From CAVVUC01 sp963751395 (GTDB taxonomy: Bacteria > Verrucomicrobiota > Verrucomicrobiia > Chthoniobacterales > Chthoniobacteraceae), in contig CAVVUC010000002.1 of the NCBI GenBank assembly GCA_963751395.1, positions 868,001 through 932,000 of the forward strand: a stretch of 64,000 nt of DNA, in the 5' to 3' direction. This document shows, piece after piece, positions 53,721 to 61,883 of this stretch; position 1 is the stretch's first letter; every line of letters starts with the position of its first letter. Below the pieces are notes generated by a model. That model ran no database searches. It saw only the letters and a program-made list of their open reading frames with translations, and was not told where the DNA came from. The position numbers were made by a program, and so were the translations under genes.

Positions 53721-54101
53721 ATGGTAAAAAGACTCCTCCATACCCGCTATCGCGTTCACGACCTGGAGAAGACGATTTCCTTTTACAAAGACGTTCTTGG
53801 ACTGGCCGAAGTCACCCGCCACACGTCGGGGCGGGGCTCGCAGCTCGTCTTTCTCAAGGCTCCGCAGAGTGAGGAGATGGTCGAGATTTGCAAATACGAC
53901 GCGAGCGGTCCGGTGCAGGTCGGCCCGGATCTGACCCATCTCGCCTTCGAGGTCGAGGATCTCGAGGCGTTCGCGCGCCATGCGGAGTCCAAAGGCTATC
54001 CCCTTAGCGACGGCCCGCATCGCAGCAGCAGCGGAAGCGTGATCGCCTTCATTGACGCGCCCGAGGGTTACGAGATCGAATTGATCCAGCGCGCAAAATA
54101 G
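53721..54101 (+). CDS. VOC-family protein (glyoxalase I-like)
   Basis: A 126-residue single-domain vicinal-oxygen-chelate protein: LLHTRYRVHDLEKTISFYKD at the N-terminus with a metal-ligand His, EMVEICKYDASG with a Glu ligand, LTHLAFEVEDLEAFARHAES with a second His, and EGYEIELIQRAK with the final Glu. The four ligands are as in lactoylglutathione lyase, so detoxification of methylglyoxal is plausible, though other VOC reactions are possible. ATG at 53721. Confidence 0.87.
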   Translation: MVKRLLHTRYRVHDLEKTISFYKDVLGLAEVTRHTSGRGSQLVFLKAPQSEEMVEICKYDASGPVQVGPDLTHLAFEVEDLEAFARHAESKGYPLSDGPHRSSSGSVIAFIDAPEGYEIELIQRAK

Positions 54102-54174
54102 ATGAAGCCGGAACCCAGTGTTGAACGCATGAACGCGCCAGCCGCTTCATCGCCGCATCCCGAATATCCCGCCC

Positions 54175-54456
54175 ATGGACTTTGACTGGCTCGACGCTCC
54201 GTTTGATCTTCGCAAGATTTCCCCCAAGGAAATCGAAGAGTCGTTCGAGGACCCGTTCAGCCTCCGTTTTTTACCCGAAGCGGAAGTGGAAGACAGCCGG
54301 GCGCGCTATTTCAACCTCGGCAAATCCATAGGAAACCGCTCGATCTTCAGCGTTTTCTGGACCGACGGGAAAAAATACCGCGTCATCCTCGCCCGCGAAA
54401 TGACGCCCGAGGAAACCACCTTTTACGACCGCAAAAATTCCGAACTCAGCCTGTGA
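54175..54456 (+). CDS. BrnT-like toxin
   Basis: A 93-residue protein with the BrnT ribonuclease outline: FDLRKISPKEIEESFEDPFS (the region between strand 1 and FxDP), RARYFNLGKSIGNRSIFSVF, and the C-terminal KYRVILAREMTPEETTFYDR with the conserved Arg/Glu set. BrnT usually begins FEWDxxK; here it begins DFDWLDAPF, so it is divergent. It precedes its antitoxin by 4 bases, the reverse of the usual order but normal for BrnTA. Confidence 0.78.
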   Translation: MDFDWLDAPFDLRKISPKEIEESFEDPFSLRFLPEAEVEDSRARYFNLGKSIGNRSIFSVFWTDGKKYRVILAREMTPEETTFYDRKNSELSL

Positions 54457-54460
54457 ACGA

Positions 54461-54724
54461 GTGAAAGCCATCCGACAGTGGAACGAAGTTCCCTCATTTG
54501 AATCAGAACAGGACGAAGCAGAATTCTGGGCCGGGACCCAGATCGAGTCGCGGCTGATGAATGCGTCGCTGCTCAAGGCCGACAACCGCGATTCGACGAC
54601 GATCACCGTGCGATTCGATCCGCGAATGCTCGCGCGCATCAAGCGCATCGCGCGCTCCCGTTATCTCAACTACCAGAGCATGATCAAGCAATGGCTTGCC
54701 GAGCGGCTTGAGAAGGAAATGTAG
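54461..54724 (+). CDS. BrnA/CopG-like antitoxin
   Basis: An 87-residue protein with a GTG start. The C-terminal half is a ribbon-helix-helix-like DNA-binding motif (STTITVRFDPRMLARIKRIA, then RYLNYQSMIKQWLAERL); the N-terminal half (FESEQDEAEFWAGTQIES) should contact the toxin. It follows the BrnT-like gene by 4 bases. It probably represses the pair's promoter. Confidence 0.82.
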   Translation: MKAIRQWNEVPSFESEQDEAEFWAGTQIESRLMNASLLKADNRDSTTITVRFDPRMLARIKRIARSRYLNYQSMIKQWLAERLEKEM

Positions 54725-54844
54725 GGATTTTCGATTTCGGATTTTTGATTTTGGATTTGCGCGCAAATCCGCTTAGAACCCTCGCTTGCAATCGGCGCTG
54801 CGAACGAATCAATCCAAAATCGAAAATCTAAAATCCAAAATCGA
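54725..54844. repeat. AT-rich short repeats upstream of scpB
   Basis: Left side has ATTTTCGATTTCGGATTTTT-type units; right side has AATCCAAAATCGAAAATCTA-type units, mirror-related. A short GC-rich unique stretch lies between. A few more units (AAAATCGAGAATC, AAATCTAAAATC) form the end of scpB and the space before pheA. Confidence 0.8.
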
Positions 54845-55609
54845 ATGACTTTGAAGCAAGTGATAGAAGCGCTCGTGTTCGCTTCGCAAAAGCCGCTGAT
54901 GCCGAAGGAGATCGTCGCGGCGTTGAAATCCGCCGCCGAGGGAACCGAGGACGAGACGGTGCGGGCGTTTGCCAGGGTCAAGGAGGCGGAAGTCGCGGCG
55001 CTGCTCGAGGAACTCAAGATCGAATACATCGAGTCGCAGCGCGCATTCCAGCTCATCGAGCAGGTGAACGGCTGGCAGTTCGCATCCGATCCCAGCTACG
55101 GCCGGTGGGTGCGGCAGTTGTATCCCGAGAGCAAACCCGCGCGCCTCAGCGGGCCGGCGCTCGAAACCCTTGCGATCATCGCCTACCGCCAGCCACTCAC
55201 GAGGGCTGACATCGAAGCCGTGCGCGGTGTCGCCGTGGACGGCATGGTGCAGACGCTTCTCGAAAAAGGGCTCATCCGCATCGCAGGGCGCGCCGAGGTG
55301 CCGGGCCGGCCGCTGCTCTACGAGACGACTCAATTTTTCCTCGAACACTTCGGACTCCGAAGCCTCGATGAAATGCCCAACTGCGACGAACTGCGGCGCG
55401 TGAACCTCCCGACCGCGTCCCTTCCCGCCGAGCAAAAGCCCGAGGAGGGGAAACTGCCCGAGCAAATGACCCTCGGCGAAGCCCCGCCCGCCGCGACCGA
55501 GGCTGCCGTGCCGGAACCGGCTGAAGCTCCTGCTCAAGCTGAGGAACCCGTGCAGTCCGCTGAAGCTGTGGCGGAAGGCGAGATCGAAAATCGAGAATCT
55601 AAAATCTAA
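54845..55609 (+). CDS. scpB: Segregation and condensation protein B
   Basis: Kleisin-associated subunit of the SMC condensin complex. The 254-residue protein has two winged-helix domains: LKQVIEALVFASQKPLMPKE at the start, and LSGPALETLAIIAYRQPLTR with ADIEAVRGVAVDG in the second. The last 75 residues are a Pro/Glu/Ala-rich tail, and the final few codons (IENRESKI) come from the AT-rich repeat family. scpA and smc are not in the window. pheA follows after 7 bases. Confidence 0.94.
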   Translation: MTLKQVIEALVFASQKPLMPKEIVAALKSAAEGTEDETVRAFARVKEAEVAALLEELKIEYIESQRAFQLIEQVNGWQFASDPSYGRWVRQLYPESKPARLSGPALETLAIIAYRQPLTRADIEAVRGVAVDGMVQTLLEKGLIRIAGRAEVPGRPLLYETTQFFLEHFGLRSLDEMPNCDELRRVNLPTASLPAEQKPEEGKLPEQMTLGEAPPAATEAAVPEPAEAPAQAEEPVQSAEAVAEGEIENRESKI

Positions 55610-55616
55610 AATCCGC

Positions 55617-56684
55617 ATGTCCCTAAGCGAAATCCGCAAAAAGATCGACGCCATAGACGACGAGATGATCGAACTGCTCAACAAGCGCGCTGACCTCGTC
55701 CACGAAGTCGGCCTGGTGAAAAAGAAGGACGGCATCGCCATCTACGCGCCCGAACGCGAGGAGCAGTTGCTCCGGTCGCTCGTGAAGAAAAGCAAGGGCC
55801 GTCTGCCGGCTGAGGCGATCCGCGCCATTTATCGCGAGATCATGTCCGCCTCGCTCGCGCTGGAAAAGGATCTCACCATTGCGTATCTCGGCCCCGAGGC
55901 GACGTGGTCGCACCAGGCGGCCCGCGCGAAGTTCGGCGCGAGCGTGAAATACGCGGCACAGTCGAGCATCCCCGAGGTGTTCAACGTCGTGACCCGCGGC
56001 AAGGCCGATTACGGCGTCGTGCCGATCGAAAACTCGACCGAGGGAGCGGTGAACTACACGCTCGACCAGTTCCTCGACAGCGAGTTGAAGATCTGCGCGC
56101 AGTTTTCCCTTCGCATCGAGAACAACCTCGTCGCCAGAATCCCGCGCGAGGAAATCCGGAAAGTCTATTCGCACCCGCAGGTCTTCGGCCAGTGCCGTCA
56201 ATGGCTCCGGCACAACCTCGCCAACGTCGATTTGATCGAAGTTTCCAGCACCACGCGCGCCGCCGAGCTTGCCGCGAAGGAGCCGCACGCCGCGGCGCTC
56301 GCCGGGAAAATGGCCGCCGAAGTCTATGGCCTCGAAATTCTCGAAGCGAGCGTGCAGGACAGCCCCAACAACACCACGCGCTTCCTCGTGATCGGCCACA
56401 ACTCCTGCCCGCCGACCGGCGACGACAAGACATCTCTGATGTTTTGCGTGCAGGACAAGCCCGGCGCGCTGTTCAACGCCCTCGAGCCTTTCAAACAGCT
56501 CAAGCTGAACATGAGCAAAATCGAAAGCCGCCCATCGAAGCGCAAGGCGTGGGAGTATTTCTTCTTCGTCGATGTCGAAGGCCACGCTCAGGACGAGAAG
56601 CTCGTCCACGCGCTCGACGAACTTTCGAAGCACTGCACGTTCGTCAAAATCCTCGGCAGCTATCCGAAGGCTGTAGGAAGCTGA
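55617..56684 (+). CDS. pheA: Bifunctional chorismate mutase / prephenate dehydratase
   Basis: Makes phenylpyruvate from chorismate via prephenate. The 355-residue protein has three parts: an AroQ chorismate mutase (about 1-85, IRKKIDAIDDEMIELLNKRA), prephenate dehydratase (about 90-270, IAYLGPEATWSHQAARAKFG and DYGVVPIENSTEGAVNYTLD, ending NNTTRFLVIG), and an ACT regulatory domain (about 282-355, TSLMFCVQDKPGALFNALEP with KIESRPSKR), which should sense phenylalanine. It is 7 bases downstream of scpB. Confidence 0.96.
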   Translation: MSLSEIRKKIDAIDDEMIELLNKRADLVHEVGLVKKKDGIAIYAPEREEQLLRSLVKKSKGRLPAEAIRAIYREIMSASLALEKDLTIAYLGPEATWSHQAARAKFGASVKYAAQSSIPEVFNVVTRGKADYGVVPIENSTEGAVNYTLDQFLDSELKICAQFSLRIENNLVARIPREEIRKVYSHPQVFGQCRQWLRHNLANVDLIEVSSTTRAAELAAKEPHAAALAGKMAAEVYGLEILEASVQDSPNNTTRFLVIGHNSCPPTGDDKTSLMFCVQDKPGALFNALEPFKQLKLNMSKIESRPSKRKAWEYFFFVDVEGHAQDEKLVHALDELSKHCTFVKILGSYPKAVGS

Positions 56685-56701
56685 CGGGCGCACACATTTG
56701 A

Positions 56702-58246
56702 ATGAACTCCGAGTCCGTGTTCCGCAGCTTTGTTACCTCGGCAGCGCGACATCGGTATTTTCTTCTCCTATTAGGCATCTATTGCGCGATCGTCCTGCCA
56801 TACTTGGGTCATGGGGTGGGCACCCTCGACGCTCATGGGATCATGTATGTGGTCCGGCATCTTGTTGCAGGCCACGGCGTGGAAATTTCGCGTCCGCCGG
56901 GTCATCCGACAACGGAGTTCTACTTGTTCGGCTCGATCGCCTGGCTGCTCCGTCATGGGTTGGGGTGGGAGTTTTCGGATAAGGTCTATCTCACGCTACA
57001 GTTCCTTGCCGGTGCGACTGGCTTGATTCTGTTTTATGAAATGCTTCGCCGCCTTGAAGTTTCGTCCCTGCGTGCGGCGCTTGCTTCCATCTGTTTTGCG
57101 TTCTCCCCGCAGTATCTCGCAAACTCTCTGGACGGTGAGGAGTTCGTGTTTGCCCTTGTATTCGTGTTACTCGCGACAAGGCTTCTCATCAGTTCGGCCG
57201 GGCTGGGGTCTGCCGCGTCGAATGTTCGGATTTACCTCTCCATGCTGGCTTTTGCTCTCGCAACGGGTTGCCGCCCTGAAGCGGTTATCGTGGGTGTAAT
57301 TTATCCGTTGTTCTATTACTTCAACCCGAGGTTGACTTGGACTTCCGTGATCCCCGGCTTGGCGGTGTTGGGACTGGCCATGGTTGCAGTCTGGTGGCCG
57401 GTGCTTGCTTTTCGAAGCGTTACTCCGCCCACCGGTTCTGGCATGACTTTTCTCCAATCCATTCTGGGGGCTGGCTACAAAGTCGTGTTTCAGTTTTTCA
57501 CTCTGCCCGTGTTCGTTCTGGTCGCTTTCAGTGTCTTCCACGGCTTGGTTCAAAGTTCCTCGCGATTGAGGTTGCCGTTCCCGAAGAATTTTCTTTTTGC
57601 GCTCTCAATTGTCGTTACGGGGTTTTTCGCTGTCTTTTTCATGGTTCGCCCGGACAAGCCATCCTATGTCCTTTGTGTACTTCCCTTCGTCCTGCTTCTG
57701 GTTCTGAACTGTTCGGACTGGGTGCTTGTTGGCATCGCAGTCTTCACCATCTTCAGTTGCTTCGTCGGGATCGATATCTTCCGTGAACGCGTAATTGCCT
57801 TCCCACACTTCACTCAGGGCTCGTTTGTGCGGGCAATCTCCGGAAAGCCCTATGCGAGACTCGACTACCTTCGCCGGGTTGTGCTTGCTTGTGAAGGCAG
57901 TCCGACTGTGATAGTCACGAACGCTTGGCCGTGGGATTTCTCCTACCACATCGACCGTGGCTCGCTCGATCTCTCGGAACATTCCTATGCAACCTCGAAT
58001 GGCGGAGCGATCAAAGGCTTCTGCCCGCCGGGTAACAGGACCTGCATCGTTCTTTCCAGGGATGGGGCACTGGACATGAATCTGTTGAAAAAATTCCATG
58101 AAGACAGTTATGCCATCAAGATGGACCGGGCCCTTTACAGAACGCTCTTCTGGAAGTTCAACGTCAAAGAACGGCTGGGCGATACTGCAACCGTTGACGG
58201 GTTGTCACTCCAACTGTTCGACTCTGCCGGGCAGCTTGTGCGCTGA
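56702..58246 (+). CDS. Polytopic membrane protein, GT-C-like
   Basis: A 514-residue protein with about ten membrane spans and a C-terminal soluble domain (about 390-514). An acidic loop between the first spans (LPYLGHGVGTLDAHGIMYVV) and later DGEEFVFALVF resemble the acidic motifs of GT-C (PMT/ArnT-like) glycosyltransferases, but I cannot assign a family. The next gene on the same strand is a GT2 enzyme of the dolichol-phosphate-mannose-synthase type, which could supply the lipid-linked sugar donor. Codon use is less GC-biased than in its neighbours, which hints at transfer. Confidence 0.65.
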   Translation: MNSESVFRSFVTSAARHRYFLLLLGIYCAIVLPYLGHGVGTLDAHGIMYVVRHLVAGHGVEISRPPGHPTTEFYLFGSIAWLLRHGLGWEFSDKVYLTLQFLAGATGLILFYEMLRRLEVSSLRAALASICFAFSPQYLANSLDGEEFVFALVFVLLATRLLISSAGLGSAASNVRIYLSMLAFALATGCRPEAVIVGVIYPLFYYFNPRLTWTSVIPGLAVLGLAMVAVWWPVLAFRSVTPPTGSGMTFLQSILGAGYKVVFQFFTLPVFVLVAFSVFHGLVQSSSRLRLPFPKNFLFALSIVVTGFFAVFFMVRPDKPSYVLCVLPFVLLLVLNCSDWVLVGIAVFTIFSCFVGIDIFRERVIAFPHFTQGSFVRAISGKPYARLDYLRRVVLACEGSPTVIVTNAWPWDFSYHIDRGSLDLSEHSYATSNGGAIKGFCPPGNRTCIVLSRDGALDMNLLKKFHEDSYAIKMDRALYRTLFWKFNVKERLGDTATVDGLSLQLFDSAGQLVR

Positions 58247-58340
58247 AACTCCTTGCTTGCCTTGGTCAGCTCCGCAAGCTGGTCAGCCCACTGAATTTTC
58301 AGTGTTGTGTTTTGCGTGAAAACCGCACCATTCTCCTCGA

Positions 58341-59090
58341 ATGTACATGGATAAAAAGGTAGTTGTAGTGATGCCGGCTTACAATGCCGCAAAGACGCTG
58401 GAAAAGACCTATGCCGAAGTCATGGAGCAGGGCGTTGTTGATCAGGTCATCCTTGTTGACGACGCCAGCAAGGATGATACTTCGACGATCGCAAACAGCC
58501 TGCCTTTTACAAAGGTCCATGTTCACGCGGTTAATCGCGGATACGGTGCCAACCAGAAAAGTTGCTATGCTCTGGCATTGGAGGAAGGAGCTGACATCGT
58601 CATCATGGTGCATCCGGACTATCAATATACTCCAAAGCTGATCCCGGCCATGACTTCCATCATCGCGAACGGACTTTATCACTGTGTGCTCGGCTCTCGC
58701 ATCCTGGGTGGCCATGCAAGGCGGGGGGGAATGCCCTTGTGGAAGTATGTCTCCAACCGGTTCCTTACACTGGCGGAGAACCTTCTCCTCGAAGCCAAGC
58801 TGTCCGAGTATCACACAGGCTATCGTGCATTTTCCCGCGAGCTGCTTCAAAAACTGAAGCTGGATGACAATTCAGACGATTTCGTTTTTGATAATCAGAT
58901 GTTGGCTCAGGTTGTTTGGGCGGGTTACACGATCGCAGAGGTGACATGCCCGACGAAGTATTTCAAGGAAGCGTCGTCGATTAACTTTCGCAGAAGCGTT
59001 AAGTATGGGCTGGGTTGCCTCCTCACAGGTGCGAAATTTCGCCTGGCGCGCATGGGGTTGATCCAGTCCGCATTATTTCCGCAAAAGTAG
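58341..59090 (+). CDS. Family 2 glycosyltransferase (DPM1-like)
   Basis: A 249-residue GT-A fold enzyme: VVVVMPAYNAAKTLEKTYAE, VILVDDASKDDTSTIANSL (nucleotide-binding Asp pair), VNRGYGANQKSCYALALEEG, and the metal-site region IVIMVHPDYQYTPKLI, then GSRILGG. There are no C-terminal membrane spans, so it is a soluble or peripheral enzyme likely to transfer a sugar to a polyprenyl phosphate or to a surface glycan. It lies 94 bases after the GT-C-like gene. Two starts (codons 1 and 3) are possible. Confidence 0.88.
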   Translation: MYMDKKVVVVMPAYNAAKTLEKTYAEVMEQGVVDQVILVDDASKDDTSTIANSLPFTKVHVHAVNRGYGANQKSCYALALEEGADIVIMVHPDYQYTPKLIPAMTSIIANGLYHCVLGSRILGGHARRGGMPLWKYVSNRFLTLAENLLLEAKLSEYHTGYRAFSRELLQKLKLDDNSDDFVFDNQMLAQVVWAGYTIAEVTCPTKYFKEASSINFRRSVKYGLGCLLTGAKFRLARMGLIQSALFPQK

Positions 59091-59241
59091 TCGGGAGTAA
59101 GAAGGTTCACCCGGTTGGTCCGCCCAATGTTTCCGGAAGCCTCGGCGACCGCGGCCCATCGCTTCGGATGCTGCCAAGTAGCCGCTGCGTGATTCCCTTC
59201 ATTTCAGAACGGAAGCTGCAGCAGGATTGTCCACCCGTTTC

Positions 59242-59574
59242 TCAGTTGTTCAAGAACGAGCAGATGTATTCGCAGATGCCGCTGCTGACTTCGATGTCGA
59301 ATCCGGAGTTGGCCGGAACCTCGAACGCGGTGTTTGCCGCGTAGGCGGTCCAGGTGTTCGAGCCGTCGAGCTTGACACGGCAGTTTCCCGCGACGATCTC
59401 CATCCGCTCGGCGGCGTTCGTTCCGAAGTGGAACGCGCCGGCATAAATCAGCCCGAGAGTCTTCTTGCTGCCGTCGGGCAGGACGATGGAATGGCTGACG
59501 ACCTTGCCATCGAAATAGACATTGGCTTTTGCGACGGCGGTGACGTTGGAGAACTCCGGGGGAATCGTTGACAT
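59242..59574 (-). CDS. ppnP: Pyrimidine/purine nucleoside phosphorylase PpnP (DUF1255, cupin)
   Basis: A 110-residue cupin: KANVYFDGKVVSHSIVLPDG, KKTLGLIYAGAFHFGTNAAE, RMEIVAGNCRVKLDGS and the C-terminal SGFDIEVSSGICEYICSFL, the PpnP pattern. It phosphorolyses several nucleosides in salvage. It is slightly longer than the E. coli protein (94). Divergent from the L,D-transpeptidase gene, with 84 bases between the starts. The 151 bases toward the GT2 gene hold nothing recognisable. Confidence 0.92.
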   Translation of the reverse strand: MSTIPPEFSNVTAVAKANVYFDGKVVSHSIVLPDGSKKTLGLIYAGAFHFGTNAAERMEIVAGNCRVKLDGSNTWTAYAANTAFEVPANSGFDIEVSSGICEYICSFLNN

Positions 59575-59658
59575 GGCAGGCCGTAGGATTGCGAATCGTC
59601 ACGCGAAGGCAAATCGAAATTGCGCTTTTACTCCGCCTCAATACCTTCCACTCATCGT

Positions 59659-60225
59659 ATGCATCCGATCGTCCGAAAAGTTCTCGCCGCGTTTTCGCTC
59701 GTGCTGCTGCTTGCTTCGTGCGTGCAACGCGACCGCGATCACAAGCTGGTCATCAGCGTTCCCGAGCAGAAGATGATCGTGCTGAAACAAGGGGAGCCCA
59801 TCGCGCAGTATCCCGTCTCGACATCGAAGTTCGGCATCGGCGACCGGCCCGGCAGTTGCGCCACGCCGCCCGGCTCTCTCGAGGTGGCGAAAAAAATCGG
59901 CGGCAATGCTCCTGCAGGCGCCGTGTTCAAAAGCCGCAGGCAGACCGGCGAAGTCATTGCAGCGAACGCACCGGGACGCGATCCGATCGTGACGCGAATT
60001 CTCTGGCTGCGCGGACTCCAGAACTGTAACAGCCACGCGTTCGGACGTTGCATTTACATTCACGGAACGCCCGAGGAACGAAACATCGGTCTGCCGGTGA
60101 GTTACGGTTGCATCCGGATGAAATCGAGCGACGTCATCGATCTCTACAACACGGTCGGCATCGGCGCGCGCGTGGAGATCATCGACGCGACCGCCGACCA
60201 AGCGCTGCCGCAGGTGGGCGGGTAG
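59659..60225 (+). CDS. L,D-transpeptidase lipoprotein (YkuD domain)
   Basis: A 188-residue envelope protein. The start at 59659 gives a lipoprotein signal (VRKVLAAFSLVLLLASC), with lipidated Cys near residue 21; an upstream start would add 13 residues before it. The YkuD active site is clear: CIYIHGTPEERNIGLPVSYG and CIRM, with the catalytic Cys in SYGCIRM and His in IHGT. It likely forms 3-3 crosslinks or links proteins to peptidoglycan. It converges on the panB gene, 19 bases away. Confidence 0.92.
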   Translation: MHPIVRKVLAAFSLVLLLASCVQRDRDHKLVISVPEQKMIVLKQGEPIAQYPVSTSKFGIGDRPGSCATPPGSLEVAKKIGGNAPAGAVFKSRRQTGEVIAANAPGRDPIVTRILWLRGLQNCNSHAFGRCIYIHGTPEERNIGLPVSYGCIRMKSSDVIDLYNTVGIGARVEIIDATADQALPQVGG

Positions 60226-60244
60226 ATGCTACCGGCTCCTGCTT

Positions 60245-61003
60245 TTACGGACGCGTCTTCGTCTCGCTGATGAAAGCCCTGACGGCTTCCCCGATCTCGG
60301 TGCCTATTTGGATGCGCGGCGTCACAAACTTCGGCGTGAACCACGGGAAGAAGCCGATTAAATCGTGCGTGACCAGAACCTGACCGTCGCAGTCCGGGCC
60401 TGATCCGATGCCGATTGTCGGTATCGTGAGCGTGGCGGAAATTGTTCTCGCCAGATCGGCCTGCACAAGCTCCATCACGACGGCAAACGCTCCCGCTGCC
60501 TCAACCGCCCGCGCGTCTGCGAGCAGGGCGGCAGCTTGATCGGGCGTTTTGCCTTTGATCTTGTAACCACCTTCCTCGCGGACACTTTGCGGCAGCATGC
60601 CGACGTGCGCCATGACGGGAATTTTCTCCGCGACGATCGCGGCGATCCTGGCAGCCTGTGTGACGCCGCCTTCGAGTTTCACCGCGTCTGCACCCGCCTC
60701 GATTAATCGCCGCGCGTTCGCCACAGCCTGCGGCACGTCCTCGTAGCTTTGAAATGGCAGATCGGCCACGACCAGTGTCTGCTTGGCGCCGCGCGACACA
60801 GCGCGGGTGTGGTGCAACATATCGGCCATCGTCACCAGCGTCGTATCCGGATGCCCGAGCACGACCATGCCGAGCGAATCGCCGACGAGAATGATGTCGA
60901 TGCCGCTCTCGTCGAGCAGTCGCGCCATCGGATAATCGTAGGCGGTGAGCATGGCGATCTTCTCACCGCGCGCTTTCATCTCGCGGAATCTTTCGAGTTT
61001 CAC
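60245..61003 (-). CDS. panB: 3-methyl-2-oxobutanoate hydroxymethyltransferase
   Basis: Makes ketopantoate for pantothenate and CoA synthesis. The 252-residue protein has ARGEKIAMLTAYDYPMARLL, DIILVGDSLGMVVLGHPDTT (metal-binding Asp), KLEGGVTQAARI and IGIGSGPDCDGQVLVTHDLI. The start is the GTG at 61003 overlapping the folK stop by four bases (GTGA), which matches the family start; the longer frame to 61075 lies inside folK. panC is not nearby. Confidence 0.94.
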   Translation of the reverse strand: MKLERFREMKARGEKIAMLTAYDYPMARLLDESGIDIILVGDSLGMVVLGHPDTTLVTMADMLHHTRAVSRGAKQTLVVADLPFQSYEDVPQAVANARRLIEAGADAVKLEGGVTQAARIAAIVAEKIPVMAHVGMLPQSVREEGGYKIKGKTPDQAAALLADARAVEAAGAFAVVMELVQADLARTISATLTIPTIGIGSGPDCDGQVLVTHDLIGFFPWFTPKFVTPRIQIGTEIGEAVRAFISETKTRP

Positions 61004-61491
61004 AGGGTTTTGGAAAAAAGTTGGACGGCGGGTGCGTCGGGCAGTTTCGCCAGCAACGCGGCAAGCGTCTCGCATTCGGCGGGCAGAATCAAATCCGGGG
61101 AAAGATCGCAGAGCGGCGCGAGCACAAAGCGGCGGGTGCGAATGCGAGGGTGGGGGATCGTAATCCGGTCGTTGCTGAGAACGAGATCGCCAACGAAGAG
61201 AATGTCGAGGTCGATGAGACGCGGCGCATTTCTAGGGCGGCGCGATGGGCGGCCCAACGCGGCCTCGATCGCGAGCAGTTCGTCAAGCAAGGCAAGCGGT
61301 TCGACTTCGCGATCGAAGCCGACAACCGCGTTCAAGTAAGACGCCGTGCCCGGCTCGCAATCGACCGGCTCGGTTTCATAAACCTTCGAGCAGGCCAGCG
61401 GGCCATGCAGCGCTGCGATTCGGTCGCGTGCGCTTCGGAGATTTTGCAACCGGTCGCCGACGTTGGAACCGAGCGCGACGGCCGTTTTCAT
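61000..61491 (-). CDS. folK: 2-amino-4-hydroxy-6-hydroxymethyldihydropteridine pyrophosphokinase
   Basis: Adds pyrophosphate to the pterin in folate synthesis. The 163-residue protein has AVALGSNVGDRLQNLRSARD, YETEPVDCEPGTASYLNAVV, and the signature PRLIDLDILFVGDLVL with IPHPRIRTRRFVLAPLCDL. The start ATG at 61491 overlaps the preceding gene's stop by four bases, and its own stop overlaps panB. It is the middle of a tightly coupled biosynthetic operon. Confidence 0.95.
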   Translation of the reverse strand: MKTAVALGSNVGDRLQNLRSARDRIAALHGPLACSKVYETEPVDCEPGTASYLNAVVGFDREVEPLALLDELLAIEAALGRPSRRPRNAPRLIDLDILFVGDLVLSNDRITIPHPRIRTRRFVLAPLCDLSPDLILPAECETLAALLAKLPDAPAVQLFSKTL

Positions 61492-61883
61492 CGGGCATGA
61501 TCCTGCTGCAGGCGGGCGATTTGTTCGCGTGCAAGACGCAGGCCAGCCTTTGCCGTCCAGACGAACATTCCCGTAATGCAAAGCCCGGCCGTCACGCCTC
61601 CGAGTGCTCCGAGTATCACGGAGCCGACGGAGAGATGCTCAGTTTGAAGAAAGGACTTCGCAATCCAAACAGCAGCGATTCCTGCGGGTGCGCCCACTGC
61701 TGCGAGCGTGAGCGTGAGCAGTGTGACAACGCCGGCGGAAACCGACCGCCTCAGCGTGCCGACAAGGACCGAGGATGAAAGGATGCCCAGCGCGACAAGC
61801 GCAACCGCGAGAAGCATGGCGACCATGCCAAACGCGAACCCCGCGCCGATGATCAGGAGGAAGGCGACAAGAAAAAAGATCAC
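61488..61883 (-). CDS. Small membrane protein between dapB and folK
   Basis: A 131-residue protein of unknown function with about four membrane spans (IFFLVAFLLIIGAGFAFGMV, MLLAVALVALGILSSSVLVG, VVTLLTLTLAAVGAPAGIAA and SVILGALGGVTAGLCITGMF) and a charged C-terminus (RLAREQIARLQQDHAR). The GTG start at 61883 overlaps the dapB stop and the 3' end overlaps folK, both by four bases. The coupling suggests it is really expressed; a transport or regulatory role is only a guess. Confidence 0.75.
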   Translation of the reverse strand: MIFFLVAFLLIIGAGFAFGMVAMLLAVALVALGILSSSVLVGTLRRSVSAGVVTLLTLTLAAVGAPAGIAAVWIAKSFLQTEHLSVGSVILGALGGVTAGLCITGMFVWTAKAGLRLAREQIARLQQDHAR

